Origin: Flammeovirga yaeyamensis
GTDB lineage: Bacteria > Bacteroidota > Bacteroidia > Cytophagales > Flammeovirgaceae
Assembly (NCBI RefSeq): GCF_018736045.1
Contig: NZ_CP076133.1
Span: 1,922,001-1,986,000, forward strand
Direction of reading: 5' to 3'
Length of the DNA: 64,000 nucleotides
Positions 46,993 through 60,349 of the stretch are shown in pieces; position 1 is the stretch's first letter; each line of letters begins with the position of its first letter. Under the pieces are notes generated by a model that was given only the letters and a program-made list of their open reading frames with translations, searched no databases and had not been told where the DNA came from. Both the position numbers and the translations under genes were made by a program.

Positions 46993-49900
46993 TTAGAAAC
47001 TTAGTTGAGCGCCAATTAAAAACTGTCTAGCCACTGGATAGTTACCTCTATCTACACCTCTCATGTAAAGACCATCACCACCAACTTCTGGATCATAACC
47101 AGTATATTTTGTGAATGTGAATGGGTTGACTGCAGAGATATAAAGTCTAGCTTTAGAAATACCTGTTGAAGAATCAAGTAAATTACCTAAGTTGTATCCT
47201 AGTGTCATTGTTCTAATTCTGAAGTAAGTACCGTCCTCAATCCATAAATCTGAGTAAGAACGAACGTTTTGAGATTGTCTGTTTAATGACAATGGAATAT
47301 CTGAATTTGGATTTTGTGGCGACCACATACCCATTAACTCTTTGTGTCTTCCTTCAGCGTAAGCATATAATCTAGCACCGTTAATGATTTCAGCACCATG
47401 AGAGTAGTAACCTTGGATGAAGAAATCGAAACCTTTGTATTCTAAAGTAGCTACAAGACCCATTTCGAAATCTGGCATACCTGAACCAGCATATACTCTA
47501 TCATTGTCGTCAATTACACCATCACCATTTTGATCTACAAAACGAACATCTCCTAAACGAGCGTTAGGGTTGATAGTCTCTTGGTAAGCTTTTAATTCCT
47601 CTTCTGTCTTAAGAATACCATCTGTTTTCACTAAGAAGAAAGATGCTGCCTCATAACCTTGAGCCATGAATGTAGTGTTATCCATCCAGTTATGCGTCAA
47701 TGAAGGACGACCTCCTGCAAAACCTCTTTCAACACCATTTAAGTTATTGATCACGTTAGTATTTCTTGTGAAAGTAACGCCAAAGTTATAATTCAAACCA
47801 TATTTCGTTTGGTTCTTATAATTTAGAGCCAATTCAATACCACGGTTCGTCATATCACCAGCATTCAATGTATAAGTTCTATATTCAGCTACTTCTGAGT
47901 TTGCACGAGTTACTGCTGCACCTGAAGATAAAGGTAATTGCTGACCTAAGATCATGTTTTGCTTATCGTTCTCATAGATATCTGCTGTAAACTGTATTCT
48001 ATCGTTCCACATACTTAAGTCAACACCCACGTTCTTAGCGATAGAAGTCTCCCACATTATACCTGGGTTAGCGAATCTTCTTTGTGTTAAACCTGGAGTT
48101 AATACCTTACTTGAACCGTAGATGTAGTTAATACCAGATTCGATTACTCTACTAGCAATATATGGGTTATTACCTACTCTATTGTTACCTAGTTCAGCAT
48201 ATGAACCTCTTACTTTAAATCCGTTAATGAAGTCTACATTCCAGAAGTTTTCTTTGTCTACGTTCCAACCAACTGATACACCTGGGAAAACATCAAATCT
48301 GTTTTCTGGGTTGAACTGAGAAGTACCATCACGTCTTAAAGACACTGACAACATATACTTACTCTTATAGTTGTATTGCAGACGACCCATCATACCTACC
48401 ATTGCGGTTTCGTTTAAACCACCTGTAGGGTTTGAAGAAGAAACTGTAGCACCTGGTACTTGAATAGCGTTATTACCATTTTCAGCAAATGATGCTGCTA
48501 TACCAGTAGTTTTGTTCGTAAATTCTTCGAATGAATAAGTTCCTGTAAAGTTGAAGTTATGGTCTCCGAATGACTTATCATATGAAAGGATATTTTCCCA
48601 AGTATAACGTGTATTCCATACATAATCCTCATTTAAACGAGCATTTGGTCTTGAAGCTGTTGGGTTAAAGTTACCATTAGCATCCAAGATGATATATTTA
48701 GGCTGGAATCTCTTTCTAGTAGCATTGTACATGTTAGCACCTGCTCTTACTTGGAATTTAAGACCTTTCACAATTTCGTATGACGCATTGAATGCTACGT
48801 TAAACCTTTTGATATTCTCCTCATCAGTGTTTGATAAGATACCTGATAAATAAGAATATGTAATTTCGTTTTGATCTGGAATCTGGATGATATCGCCATT
48901 AGTTGGAAGTTCTTCGATTGGAGTGTTCCAAGGCATTTGACGAATTGCTTGCTCATACAATCCCCAAGGCTCTCTTTGTCTGTTTTCATTTTGGAATCCA
49001 ACTGAAGCAAACATTTTGAATTTATCCTTGTTAATTGAACCTGTTAAACGAGTTGCCAAACGGTCGAAACCAGAGTTAATCAAAATACCTTCTTGGTTAA
49101 AGTAGTTAACGTTGGCGTTCACCATCAAATCACCTTTACCAGAAGAAACATTCAATTCGTAGTTTTGAATAGCTGCATTATCGTTTTGGATTGTTCCAAC
49201 AAAATCAGAATTATTTTCCAAAGCTCTTGGGTTCACATCTAGGACTGTTGATGGAACACCTGTTGCTTCTGATTTAATTTGATCGAAGTAGAACTGCTCA
49301 TGCGTATTCATTAATTCAGTACCTGAAGTAATGTTTTGAATACCACCCCAAGCCGTAAAATCAACTTTCATTTTATCAGGAGAACCTGTTTTTGTTGTAA
49401 TCAAGATTACACCGTTAGATGCTCTTACACCATAAACCGCTGCAGACGCACCATCCTTTAAGATATCAATTGATTTGATTTGAGATGGAGCAATGTTAGG
49501 GTTACCTTGGTATGGAATACCATCCACAACATATAAGGGGTCTCTAGATCCTGAAATCGAACCTACACCACGAATTTGGATATTGGCTGCAGCACCTGGA
49601 GCACCACTTGCTGCCTGAACGTTTACACCGGCTACTTGACCTTGTAAAGCAGTTCCTAAATCTGGAGTAGGTACTTTATCAATTGCCTCAGAAGTCACAT
49701 TGTTCACCGCGCCTGTTACTTCTTTTCTCTTTTGAGTACCATAACCTACTACAACGATTTCGTCTAGTAGCTCCATGTCTTGCTCTAATGAAATATCAAT
49801 AGAAGTTTGTGTCCCCACTTTTACTTCTTGAGCAAGAAAACCGATATAGTTAAATACCAGTACATCTTCTTTTAATACATTGATACTGTAGTTACCGTCA

Positions 49901-50100
49901 ATGTCAGTTACAGTACCTTTAGAAGTTCCTTTAATAATAATGTTCACCCCTGGAAGTGGCTCTCCATCTGCTGAAACTTTACCCGCAACAACAACTTCTT
50001 GGGCAAAAGTAACAGTAGAAAAAAGCATAAAGAGTAGTGTAGTAATCCACCCTTTAGGTATCACTTGCCATTTCATACTAAGTTTACTTGATAATAGCAT
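46993..50100 (-). CDS. susC: SusC/RagA-family TonB-dependent transporter
   Basis: This outer-membrane importer of about 1035 residues has a signal peptide (from MKWQVIPKGWITTLLFMLFST; the ATG at 50076 is an alternative start, eight codons in). A carboxypeptidase-regulatory-like domain follows (VVAGKVSADGEPLPGVNIII, then GTVTDIDGNYSINV), and the TonB-box/plug has ELLDEIVVVGYGTQKRKEVTG and GAVNNVTSEAIDKVPTPDLG. The large barrel ends YPVARQFLIGAQLSF. It works with SusD to take up oligosaccharides with TonB energy. It is the first gene of the susC-susD-lipoprotein operon, preceded by a 425-bp gap with inverted repeats. Confidence 0.97.
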   Translation of the reverse strand: MLLSSKLSMKWQVIPKGWITTLLFMLFSTVTFAQEVVVAGKVSADGEPLPGVNIIIKGTSKGTVTDIDGNYSINVLKEDVLVFNYIGFLAQEVKVGTQTSIDISLEQDMELLDEIVVVGYGTQKRKEVTGAVNNVTSEAIDKVPTPDLGTALQGQVAGVNVQAASGAPGAAANIQIRGVGSISGSRDPLYVVDGIPYQGNPNIAPSQIKSIDILKDGASAAVYGVRASNGVILITTKTGSPDKMKVDFTAWGGIQNITSGTELMNTHEQFYFDQIKSEATGVPSTVLDVNPRALENNSDFVGTIQNDNAAIQNYELNVSSGKGDLMVNANVNYFNQEGILINSGFDRLATRLTGSINKDKFKMFASVGFQNENRQREPWGLYEQAIRQMPWNTPIEELPTNGDIIQIPDQNEITYSYLSGILSNTDEENIKRFNVAFNASYEIVKGLKFQVRAGANMYNATRKRFQPKYIILDANGNFNPTASRPNARLNEDYVWNTRYTWENILSYDKSFGDHNFNFTGTYSFEEFTNKTTGIAASFAENGNNAIQVPGATVSSSNPTGGLNETAMVGMMGRLQYNYKSKYMLSVSLRRDGTSQFNPENRFDVFPGVSVGWNVDKENFWNVDFINGFKVRGSYAELGNNRVGNNPYIASRVIESGINYIYGSSKVLTPGLTQRRFANPGIMWETSIAKNVGVDLSMWNDRIQFTADIYENDKQNMILGQQLPLSSGAAVTRANSEVAEYRTYTLNAGDMTNRGIELALNYKNQTKYGLNYNFGVTFTRNTNVINNLNGVERGFAGGRPSLTHNWMDNTTFMAQGYEAASFFLVKTDGILKTEEELKAYQETINPNARLGDVRFVDQNGDGVIDDNDRVYAGSGMPDFEMGLVATLEYKGFDFFIQGYYSHGAEIINGARLYAYAEGRHKELMGMWSPQNPNSDIPLSLNRQSQNVRSYSDLWIEDGTYFRIRTMTLGYNLGNLLDSSTGISKARLYISAVNPFTFTKYTGYDPEVGGDGLYMRGVDRGNYPVARQFLIGAQLSF

Positions 50101-50213
50101 AATTTGAAAAAAATTAATGAACAGATGTTGAAGAGTTAGTAAAATCTCCTCATACGATTCCTTTAAAAATTTGTATATGTGTAAAGCTTTTACTCATAAT
50201 ACAATATTAAGGA

Positions 50214-50330
50214 AGATCGACTTCGTGATATGTGTAAGAATTACCTTTTAATTGCACTAAATTATCATTAAGCGATTTTTGTGCTATTCGGGTAAATTAT
50301 AGTAAGTATATGCGAAGGACAGAAGTCGAT
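50214..50330. promoter_or_regulatory. inverted repeat upstream of susC
   Basis: ATCGACTTC (50216-50224) and GAAGTCGAT (50322-50330), 9 bp each, 97 bp apart. Part of the AGATCGAC motif is shared with the GH127 promoter region. Confidence 0.3.
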
Positions 50331-50438
50331 GATATTTAGATGAAAGTTGTAAATATTTAATCATTTCATTTAAGTAAGTAGATCATTGAAGTCACGATGA
50401 ATATAACATAGTGGACGCTATGTCAGTAAATTGTATAC

Positions 50439-50475
50439 AAAAATAAGCACATAATTACTGTAATTATGTGCTTAT
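50439..50475 (-). terminator. 15-bp hairpin, terminator of the GH2 gene
   Basis: ATAAGCACATAATTA (50443-50457) and TAATTATGTGCTTAT (50461-50475) are perfectly complementary around CTG. On the minus strand it is followed by TTTTTG. Confidence 0.7.
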
Positions 50476-50525
50476 GTAATATAATTAAGAAGGATGATCT
50501 TAAATTAATCCAATTCGTTTACAAA

Positions 50526-53792
<3,267 letters not shown>

Positions 53793-53900
53793 CTACTACC
53801 AATCATGCACAGTGTTAGTAATAGATTATAGAATTTGACAACACAATTATATCATCAAAATTTAGCTGTAATTAAGGGTCTTTCAAGAATAAAAATGACT

Positions 53901-53925
53901 GTACGGACGTTTCACTGAAACGTCC
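53901..53925. repeat. REP-like palindrome, copy 3
   Basis: GTAC followed by GGACGTTTC-ACT-GAAACGTCC. The loop-proximal arm bases differ from the other copies but still pair. Confidence 0.75.
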
Positions 53926-53977
53926 TTTAATACCAATTCATATTAATAGCATAAGCCCCTTGCTTTCAACTTTACTA

Positions 53978-55480
53978 TTAGTTTTTGACTAGTCGTTTAG
54001 TAATCCATTGTCCATCGATGTTTACTCTCACAAAGTAAACTCCATTGACTAAATTTGAAATATCAATTGCTTTATTTGCTTCAATTTGCTCATCAATTAA
54101 TACTTCCCCAATGATGTTCATTACCTGTACAGGTGTTGTTTGACTTACCCCCTTAATTTTGAATAAATTGTTCGATGGGTTCGGATACACAACAACATTC
54201 TTTTGACGCTCAGTATCTATTGATGTCACTTGATCAACAATTTTGACAGCAACTGGAGAAGTCATTCTCACTTCTTCATTCTCGTCTTTTGTTGAATTAA
54301 AAATAGCATCGATAGTGTAATAATGTCCATCTTCTAAAGAAGCTGAAAGTTCCACATTTTGTAGGTTGAAAGAACCTACAACATCACCGGCTGAACGTCC
54401 GTTTAAGATAGCTTGAGATGTAGCAACTACCTCAACAATATCTCCATTGGTATCTCTTTCCTGCAATTCAAAGTCCATTTGATAAGTAGAACGATATCCA
54501 CTACCTGCATCAAAATAAACATTGAAGTTCATGCCTCTATCCTTACCAAATTCTTTTCCTTCGTAGGCTTTATCCATCACAACTTGAGGATCCGATTCCC
54601 ATACTCTTACATAGCTGCAAAGCATTTCAGTTGGGAATCCTTCTGTAGTTGTTTCTTCTGGAACGGGTTTTCTCACTCCATTTTCATCGTATTTCACAAA
54701 TGGACTTCTTAGGCCCATCGATACAGTTACGTACATTGGTAAGTGCCAATAAAGGTTTTCTTTTCTTCCTCTTTCAATACCATCCACATACCAAATAATA
54801 GAGTCTGCTCTGTTAAGTACTCCATAAGTATGGTAATCGTCTCTCGGGTCGAAATCTGCATACCATTTATTCTGAGCAATTTCAGGAGTTTTATGTGGAC
54901 GAATCTGAATCAATTCACCATTTTCTCTTGCAACTGCGTGAAGGTTCATATCGATGGCTTCTGGACCTTCCCAATCTCCTGTTTCAAAACTCCACTCTCT
55001 TTGCGTCAATTCGACAACATCGATCTCACAATATTTCGCTTGTCCATCTTCTGTCGGATCTGGCTGATTGATACTGTACAACCAAAATGCTGGAGAAACA
55101 CCTGGGAATCTATCCGCTCCTTTGATACGAGCTTCAAAATATCCATAAGTAATCGGCTTATAATTTCTGATAATACCCGATTTATAGTACAACTCTTCGT
55201 TCTGACCATAATCAGTATTTCTGCGATGTGTTTCTTGAATCATTTTGATCTTTAACTCACCGTCCTCCACATAAGCTAGAGAAGGATCCCAAGACCATAC
55301 TCCCCAATCGTTCGGATCATTATTCCATTTTGATTGATCCATATTTTCAAACTCATCCGTCATCTCTTCTTGAGCTTTCCATTCCATGAATGGGTGAGAC
55401 ACTGGAGTTTGTGCTAAAGTAGTCGAAATAGAGGCTACCAATCCTAAGATTGGTAGCAAAAATTTATTTGTTAAGTTCAT
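53978..55480 (-). CDS. cgkA: GH16 kappa-carrageenase-like enzyme, T9SS-secreted
   Basis: The start is the ATG at 55480 ([20 protein letters not shown], signal peptide ending TLAQ), 17 bp inside the end of the sulfatase gene. It is about 500 residues. The catalytic motif is EIDVVELTQ (Glu152/Asp154/Glu157), followed by [48 protein letters not shown], which reads like kappa-carrageenases of the GH16_17 type. After the GH16 domain (about residues 25-295) a short linker domain precedes a T9SS sorting domain ([17 protein letters not shown]). It is smaller and lacks the CBM/BIG2 modules of the other copy. The two together suggest a division of labour between surface-bound and long-armed forms. Confidence 0.85.
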   Translation of the reverse strand: MNLTNKFLLPILGLVASISTTLAQTPVSHPFMEWKAQEEMTDEFENMDQSKWNNDPNDWGVWSWDPSLAYVEDGELKIKMIQETHRRNTDYGQNEELYYKSGIIRNYKPITYGYFEARIKGADRFPGVSPAFWLYSINQPDPTEDGQAKYCEIDVVELTQREWSFETGDWEGPEAIDMNLHAVARENGELIQIRPHKTPEIAQNKWYADFDPRDDYHTYGVLNRADSIIWYVDGIERGRKENLYWHLPMYVTVSMGLRSPFVKYDENGVRKPVPEETTTEGFPTEMLCSYVRVWESDPQVVMDKAYEGKEFGKDRGMNFNVYFDAGSGYRSTYQMDFELQERDTNGDIVEVVATSQAILNGRSAGDVVGSFNLQNVELSASLEDGHYYTIDAIFNSTKDENEEVRMTSPVAVKIVDQVTSIDTERQKNVVVYPNPSNNLFKIKGVSQTTPVQVMNIIGEVLIDEQIEANKAIDISNLVNGVYFVRVNIDGQWITKRLVKN

Positions 55481-56870
55481 CTGCATTTCTGTATTTATCC
55501 ATACGATCGTTGTCGTATTTCTCAAATTGTGCTTTTAATTGCCACAAAGGTCTTTCCAGGGTTAACTCCCAGTTATACAACACCTTAAATAGCTCTCTTA
55601 ATTTCTCTGGCTCTTGATTCGCCAGGTTGTTTTTCTCAGAAATATCGTCTTTTAGATTATACAATTCTGCAGGACGATCTGAGAAACGAAGTAGTTTGTA
55701 ATCTCCACTTCTTACAGCTGCTCTTGTATTGATTTTCCAATACAATACTTCGTGAGGTCTTTCTTTATTTTCACCATTGATGTAAGGTAGTAAGTTCACT
55801 CCATCCACATCTTTTAGGTCTTTCACATCTCCGCCACCTGCAGCATAAAAAGTAGGTAATAAATCAAAAGTACTTACAGGGAAATCGAAAGTTGTTTTCT
55901 TTTTGATTTTGCTTTTCCATGTCATAGTAAAAGGCACACGAATACCTCCTTCAAGTTGATTGGATTTTGTACCTGCTAAAGGATAGTTTACAGAAGCATT
56001 TTTATCAGAAGGTCCACCATTATCGTTTGTAAATACAACAATCGTATTCTCATCCAATCCCAACTCTTCTAATTTATCCATCACTTTTCCAGATGCTCTA
56101 TCCAAAGCCCAAGTCATGGCTGCCAATTCTTTTCTTTTACCTTCTAAATTCGGGAACAAAGCCAAATCTTCTTCAGTGGTTTCAATCGGAGTGTGTACCG
56201 CATTAAAAGCCAAGAAAATAAAGAAAGGCTCATCTTGATGTTTCTCTATAAAACTGATTGTTTCATCCGCAAAAACATCTGTAGCATATCTGTTTGGTTC
56301 TTCGAAGTTTTTGAAGTTTCTCTCCATACGTTTGTCTGGATGAGGGAATTGCTCGTAAGCAAAGTAACTTCTATCTCCACCACGGAAACCATAAAACTCG
56401 TCGAATCCTCTTTTATTTGGATGAAATTTATCTGCATCTCCTAAGTGCCACTTCCCATAATAAGCAGTAGCATATCCTAGATCTTTCATGTACTCGCCCA
56501 TTGTTTTTTGATCCAAAGGCAAGCCCATTTCCACATCCAAATATTTAGAAGCATCAGACATATATCCTGGAACATTGTTTTCTACATAACCAAACTTTTG
56601 TTGGTATTGTCCAGTAATTAAACCCGCTCGAGAAGGCCCGCATACAGAGGCAGTCACATATCCCTGAGAAAAGATTACCCCTGAATGTGCAAGCTTATCG
56701 AGTTGGGGGGTTTTGATCTCTTTACTTCCCTGAAAACCGAAGTCTGCATATCCTCCGTCATCAGAAAAGATCAAAATAATATTAGGTTTATCTGTTTTTG
56801 TTTTCTTTTGTGCAAACAGTGTGTTTACTGTTACACAAAGAACCGCTAGTAAAGTCCATTTAAGTCTCAT
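55464..56870 (-). CDS. type I sulfatase (FGly)
   Basis: The start is the ATG at 56870 ([21 protein letters not shown], signal peptide). The 468-residue enzyme removes sulfate esters from the polysaccharide. [33 protein letters not shown] carries the first metal ligands, the FGly motif CGPSR (Cys77) follows at [23 protein letters not shown], and [12 protein letters not shown] holds the second set. It ends in a positively charged C-terminus. It resembles the S1_19-type carrageenan sulfatases, which cut galactose 4-sulfate, but the subfamily is a guess. It overlaps the following GH16 gene by 17 bp, and its Cys needs an FGly-generating enzyme encoded elsewhere. Confidence 0.9.
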   Translation of the reverse strand: MRLKWTLLAVLCVTVNTLFAQKKTKTDKPNIILIFSDDGGYADFGFQGSKEIKTPQLDKLAHSGVIFSQGYVTASVCGPSRAGLITGQYQQKFGYVENNVPGYMSDASKYLDVEMGLPLDQKTMGEYMKDLGYATAYYGKWHLGDADKFHPNKRGFDEFYGFRGGDRSYFAYEQFPHPDKRMERNFKNFEEPNRYATDVFADETISFIEKHQDEPFFIFLAFNAVHTPIETTEEDLALFPNLEGKRKELAAMTWALDRASGKVMDKLEELGLDENTIVVFTNDNGGPSDKNASVNYPLAGTKSNQLEGGIRVPFTMTWKSKIKKKTTFDFPVSTFDLLPTFYAAGGGDVKDLKDVDGVNLLPYINGENKERPHEVLYWKINTRAAVRSGDYKLLRFSDRPAELYNLKDDISEKNNLANQEPEKLRELFKVLYNWELTLERPLWQLKAQFEKYDNDRMDKYRNADELNK

Positions 56871-56989
56871 AAATTCTAGATTTTTCTCATTGTAAATCCT
56901 TAAAGAATCCATCATTAAGGTGAAGTAAAATTACATCCTCCTTACTGTAAACAGTAGTTGTTTTTTATCATAGATATATACTTTTTTAC

Positions 56990-57829
56990 CTACATCGCCA
57001 TTCTATATTCGCGTGGCGTTTTTCCTATAATTTGTTTGAATTGTTTATTGAAGTTTGTGATGGAATTAAATCCAACTTCGTAGCACACATCACTAATCTG
57101 ATAGCTCTCTTGCACCAACAATCTACTTGCATTTCTAATACGCACTTCGTTTAGATATTGCTTAAAAGATTTGTTCGTCACTTTCTTAAAGAATCGGCAG
57201 AAAGAATTTGATGTCAAACATGCGATATCAGCAATTTCTTGCAAATCGATATCTTTCTCGTAATTATCAGAAATGTATTTTAATACTCTGTCAATGCGAT
57301 CCGAGTTGGAGTCGTTCGACTGTCGCATATCTGATGTAGATAACAACTGCTTGCCTTCTGCTGTAGAAAGTTTAAGTAATAAGCTTAATAAATGAATAGA
57401 TTGTTCTGCTGTAGACTTATTCAGACAATCAAAGATTTCTTCTTCCAATTTTAACCCTAACTCTTTAGGAAAACTTACTCCGTATCTAGATTTCTCTAAA
57501 AGATCATTCACCATTGAGAAAGCAGGCGTATCAAAAGTACCATTACCAATAAAGTTTCTTTCAAACTTCATAACCACAATACTTACCTCATCCGTTTCAT
57601 CTTCGTTTTTCCAAAGGTGTGGCAAGTATGGACCAACTAATACCAATTCTCCTTCTGAAAAGCTCCCTACGTTATCTCCAACAAATCTTACCCCTTTGCT
57701 TTTATGAATGTAGATTAGTTCATACTGTTGGTGGTAATGCCATAATGTATCATGACAAGCTGTTTCTTTTTTAGATACACAAATTGTTTTGTTGTCCTTT
57801 ACCTCAGAATCTTTAAATACTAATTTCAT
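56990..57829 (-). CDS. AraC-family regulator with cupin sensor
   Basis: This 279-residue protein has an N-terminal cupin-type sensor (residues 20-140; LWHYHQQYELIYIHKSKGV, GELVLVGPYLPHLWKN) and a C-terminal double helix-turn-helix (residues 180-278; DIDLQEIADIACLTSNSFCRFFKKVTNKSFKQYLNEVRI, then ISDVCYEVGFNSITNFNKQFKQIIGKTPREYR). It is encoded just upstream of the sulfatase-GH16 pair on the same strand (119 bp before the sulfatase start), so it probably controls part of the carrageenan locus, next to the HTCS at the right edge. An unusual pair of GCGTATCAAAA repeats lies upstream of it. Confidence 0.9.
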   Translation of the reverse strand: MKLVFKDSEVKDNKTICVSKKETACHDTLWHYHQQYELIYIHKSKGVRFVGDNVGSFSEGELVLVGPYLPHLWKNEDETDEVSIVVMKFERNFIGNGTFDTPAFSMVNDLLEKSRYGVSFPKELGLKLEEEIFDCLNKSTAEQSIHLLSLLLKLSTAEGKQLLSTSDMRQSNDSNSDRIDRVLKYISDNYEKDIDLQEIADIACLTSNSFCRFFKKVTNKSFKQYLNEVRIRNASRLLVQESYQISDVCYEVGFNSITNFNKQFKQIIGKTPREYRMAM

Positions 57830-58007
57830 GTCTTTGTAATTTAGTCTTTCTTCTATAGTACCCTTACAGCAAGAAGAAGAGAGTTAGTAATTCATTTCAT
57901 TATTTATAAGCTTCGGTGTTTCTTTTATAAAGCTTATTAGTTGATAATAATTTGTTCCGATTTGATAATGTAAAGGTCACACTTATAAAATATGTTGTGT
58001 ATGTAAA

Positions 58008-58051
58008 GCGTATCAAAAATGTAGGAATACGTGTCATTTTGCGTATCAAAA
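58008..58051. promoter_or_regulatory. direct repeats GCGTATCAAAA
   Basis: GCGTATCAAAA occurs at 58008-58018 and 58041-58051, 33 bp apart (about three helix turns), 180-220 bp upstream of the AraC start. This is a typical arrangement for AraC-type binding. Confidence 0.4.
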
Positions 58052-58170
58052 CAGCCTATATGAGCCAAAAACAAAAGGTTTCATTTGTGACACGTAAAAA
58101 TACATTTGAGGGAAAGTTGAGTTTTTGGTGGTTTAAAAGACTAATTAATTGGTTTAGCTGATGGTTCGTT

Positions 58171-58196
58171 GGGACGTTACGATGTAACGTCCGTAC
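58171..58196. repeat. REP-like palindrome, copy 4
   Basis: GGGACGTTAC-GAT-GTAACGTCC followed by GTAC. Its mirror partner is at 58246. Confidence 0.75.
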
Positions 58197-58245
58197 AAAT
58201 TACCTCATTAAAATATTGTTGTATAATTTCTATAAAAAATATCCT

Positions 58246-58270
58246 GTACGGACGTTGCATTGCAACGTCC
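58246..58270. repeat. REP-like palindrome, copy 5
   Basis: GTAC followed by GGACGTTGC-ATT-GCAACGTCC. Copies 4 and 5 face each other across about 50 bp, like a BIME. Confidence 0.75.
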
Positions 58271-58286
58271 TCACAAATTCAGGGAT

Positions 58287-58312
58287 AAAAAAACCCACGG
58301 ATCAACCGTGGG
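58287..58312 (-). terminator. terminator of the third GH16 gene
   Basis: On the minus strand CCCACGG pairs with CCGTGGG around a 5-nt loop, followed by seven T. Confidence 0.85.
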
Positions 58313-58383
58313 CAAACATATATGTAGAGTATATGTATCATCAGATGATTATTGAACTTCTGATGAAATTAATTTTTCTAAGC

Positions 58384-60087
58384 TTACTCCTTCACCACCT
58401 TCTTCGTTACCACTTCATTCAACGTTTCAAATGCCAAAACATAAATACCTTTCGGTAGATCTTTGACATCTATCTTAATGATGCCTTTCTCTTTTTGAAC
58501 TGTATGAAGTAATGCTCCAGATAAATCGAATAATTTGAGAGAACCATTAATTAAAGATTCTACAGAATAAATATCTGATGTTGGATTAGGATATACTTTC
58601 CAATCTACTTTGCTATTAGATCCTAAATCAGTCGGATGGTCGTTATCTGGATATTCTTGTTCAGGATATTCATCGTCTGGGAAAGGATATTCGGGGAAAT
58701 CTCCCTGATTATCATTTAAGAATGAAATATCATCTATAAATAGTAAAGCATTATCAGATTTAATATCAGATGACTGAATACGAATTTGTAATCTGTCGCC
58801 GTTGATCAAGCTCGGGTTAGAATCAAATGATCTGTTGAAAGGCACCTTCACCTCTACCCATTTTCCTTTTTCAAGGGCAGAAATATCAACGACTTTTACC
58901 AACCATGGATTATTGAAGACAAATTCGATGTTATCAACTGTGGTATTTTCATCAATAAATAGATGGAAAGTCAATTCATTATCACCTGCAGGTAAATTGA
59001 TGGAACCGTAAGGAGAGAATACAGAGTAATTTCCTGAATAAGGAGCTTGATTCTCATATCTTAAACTAAATTTTCCAGATAAAGCCTTATCGTCTTTCAT
59101 TCTCCATTTTGATGCAGCAGACGACCACCAATTCACACTTCTACCTTGAAAATGAAACGGTCCTTCGAAACTTAGTGCATCAAAGAATGAATGGGTTTCT
59201 TCCTTTTGCCAAATTCTTACATAATCTATGATAAACTCAGCAGGTTGTTCTAAATCTGCTTGATTTGGCAGTCCATACCAAGAGAATACTTCGGAATCCA
59301 ACCAAATTTCTTGAGGGTAATCGTATTTCCACTGATCTTTTGCTTCTAACTCTTCTTTAGTCACAGATTTGATTAAATGACCATTGAAATAGATCTTCAT
59401 AAAGTTTTTATCCCATTCAAAACCGTAAATAAAGAAATCACTTGCTAAACGCTCTTTCATTACTTCTTCTACCTTCCATTCTTCATGATCGGCGGCTCTG
59501 TCTGGATCCCAACTAATCAGGTTGGTTCTGTATTTATATTCTAAATTTTCTGGAGTATTCTCAGGATTACCAATGGGTCTTTTTCCATAGTTCTCGACCA
59601 TGTCAATTTCACTATGATAACCCGTCGTCCAAAATGCAGAGGTTACTGGAGCATCGGCTATTTTACATTTGATTTCCATATAACCATACTGAAAGAAAGT
59701 TTCACTCATAATACAAGCTTGAGTGATAGGTTTACTTAAATCAGCCGCTGTAGATGAACCACCATAATAAACATCGTCATTCTTTTCAGGAGCAAAATCG
59801 AATGTTGGCTCCCACTGACTTCTTAAAATCAAATGACCATCTTTAACTATTACATTGTGAGGAGCAAACTGACCAGGGGCTCTACCTTTCCATTTTGTTC
59901 GGTAATCGTTATTCTCACCTAAAATCCACCACTTCGTTTTATTTAACTCTGTTCCATTAAATTCGTCGCTTGCCCATTTATTTAGAATCCACCCATCAGC
60001 ATTTTCTGGATCAGATACTGGGTTAATTTGTGCGAATGTTGGTTGTATTGATAACAGGGCAATTATACCCAAGAATAAAAATCTCAT
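58384..60087 (-). CDS. GH16 enzyme of porphyranase/furcellaranase type, T9SS-secreted
   Basis: This 567-residue protein has a signal peptide (MRFLFLGIIALLSIQPTFAQ) and a GH16 domain that differs from the two kappa-carrageenase-like ones: KGRAPGQFAPHNVIVKDGHLILRS, FQYGYMEIKCKIADAPVTSAFW, and the catalytic motif EIDMVE (Glu160/Asp162/Glu165). This pattern is closer to porphyranases and furcellaran-active enzymes. It is followed by a beta-sandwich CBM-like module (about residues 305-465), an acidic repeat linker (PDDEYPEQEYPDNDHPTD) and a T9SS sorting domain. It may attack hybrid kappa/furcellaran chains. It is monocistronic, with its own terminator. Confidence 0.8.
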   Translation of the reverse strand: MRFLFLGIIALLSIQPTFAQINPVSDPENADGWILNKWASDEFNGTELNKTKWWILGENNDYRTKWKGRAPGQFAPHNVIVKDGHLILRSQWEPTFDFAPEKNDDVYYGGSSTAADLSKPITQACIMSETFFQYGYMEIKCKIADAPVTSAFWTTGYHSEIDMVENYGKRPIGNPENTPENLEYKYRTNLISWDPDRAADHEEWKVEEVMKERLASDFFIYGFEWDKNFMKIYFNGHLIKSVTKEELEAKDQWKYDYPQEIWLDSEVFSWYGLPNQADLEQPAEFIIDYVRIWQKEETHSFFDALSFEGPFHFQGRSVNWWSSAASKWRMKDDKALSGKFSLRYENQAPYSGNYSVFSPYGSINLPAGDNELTFHLFIDENTTVDNIEFVFNNPWLVKVVDISALEKGKWVEVKVPFNRSFDSNPSLINGDRLQIRIQSSDIKSDNALLFIDDISFLNDNQGDFPEYPFPDDEYPEQEYPDNDHPTDLGSNSKVDWKVYPNPTSDIYSVESLINGSLKLFDLSGALLHTVQKEKGIIKIDVKDLPKGIYVLAFETLNEVVTKKVVKE

Positions 60088-60213
60088 ATTCTAGCTGTTT
60101 TTACTTCTGTTGTTTAGTATCTCACAAAATTAACTGCTCAATACTTGAAGTAATTCATCAAAATTAACCTAAATAATGAATATTTAAACAGGTATTTACC
60201 TAAAATTCTGTCG

Positions 60214-60233
60214 AATGTGAGCTACTTCACATT
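60214..60233. promoter_or_regulatory. CRP/FNR-like palindrome
   Basis: AATGTGA-GCTACT-TCACATT carries the full TGTGA-N6-TCACA pattern of CRP sites. It lies between the divergent third GH16 gene and the spondin lipoprotein, about 120 bp from each start. Confidence 0.45.
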
Positions 60234-60349
60234 TGGGGGAGAATTGTATTGTTAAACTTGTATTATCCAACACAACGACTTAATCCAATTGTAAATCACT
60301 CTCTTAATTCATTCTAATAATGGATGAATTTTTTAAACACTCATTTATA

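Larger units (their letters stand above)
50101..50525. other. 425-bp regulatory gap upstream of susC
   Basis: It holds a terminator hairpin for the GH2 gene (50439-50475) and the pair ATCGACTTC (50216-50224) / GAAGTCGAT (50322-50330). No protein gene is seen. Confidence 0.5.
57830..58383. other. 554-bp regulatory and repeat-rich gap
   Basis: It contains direct repeats GCGTATCAAAA (58008, 58041), the pair ACGTGTCA/TGACACGT (58029 and 58088), two REP-like palindromes and the terminator of the third GH16 gene. No protein gene is seen; the longest frame is not credible. Confidence 0.5.

Noticed and set aside
54743-55255. 170-codon plus-strand frame antisense to the second GH16 gene
   Set aside because: It is the mirror of a conserved enzyme, its translation is full of Ser/Phe/Ile runs with no domain, and the opposite strand carries catalytic motifs.
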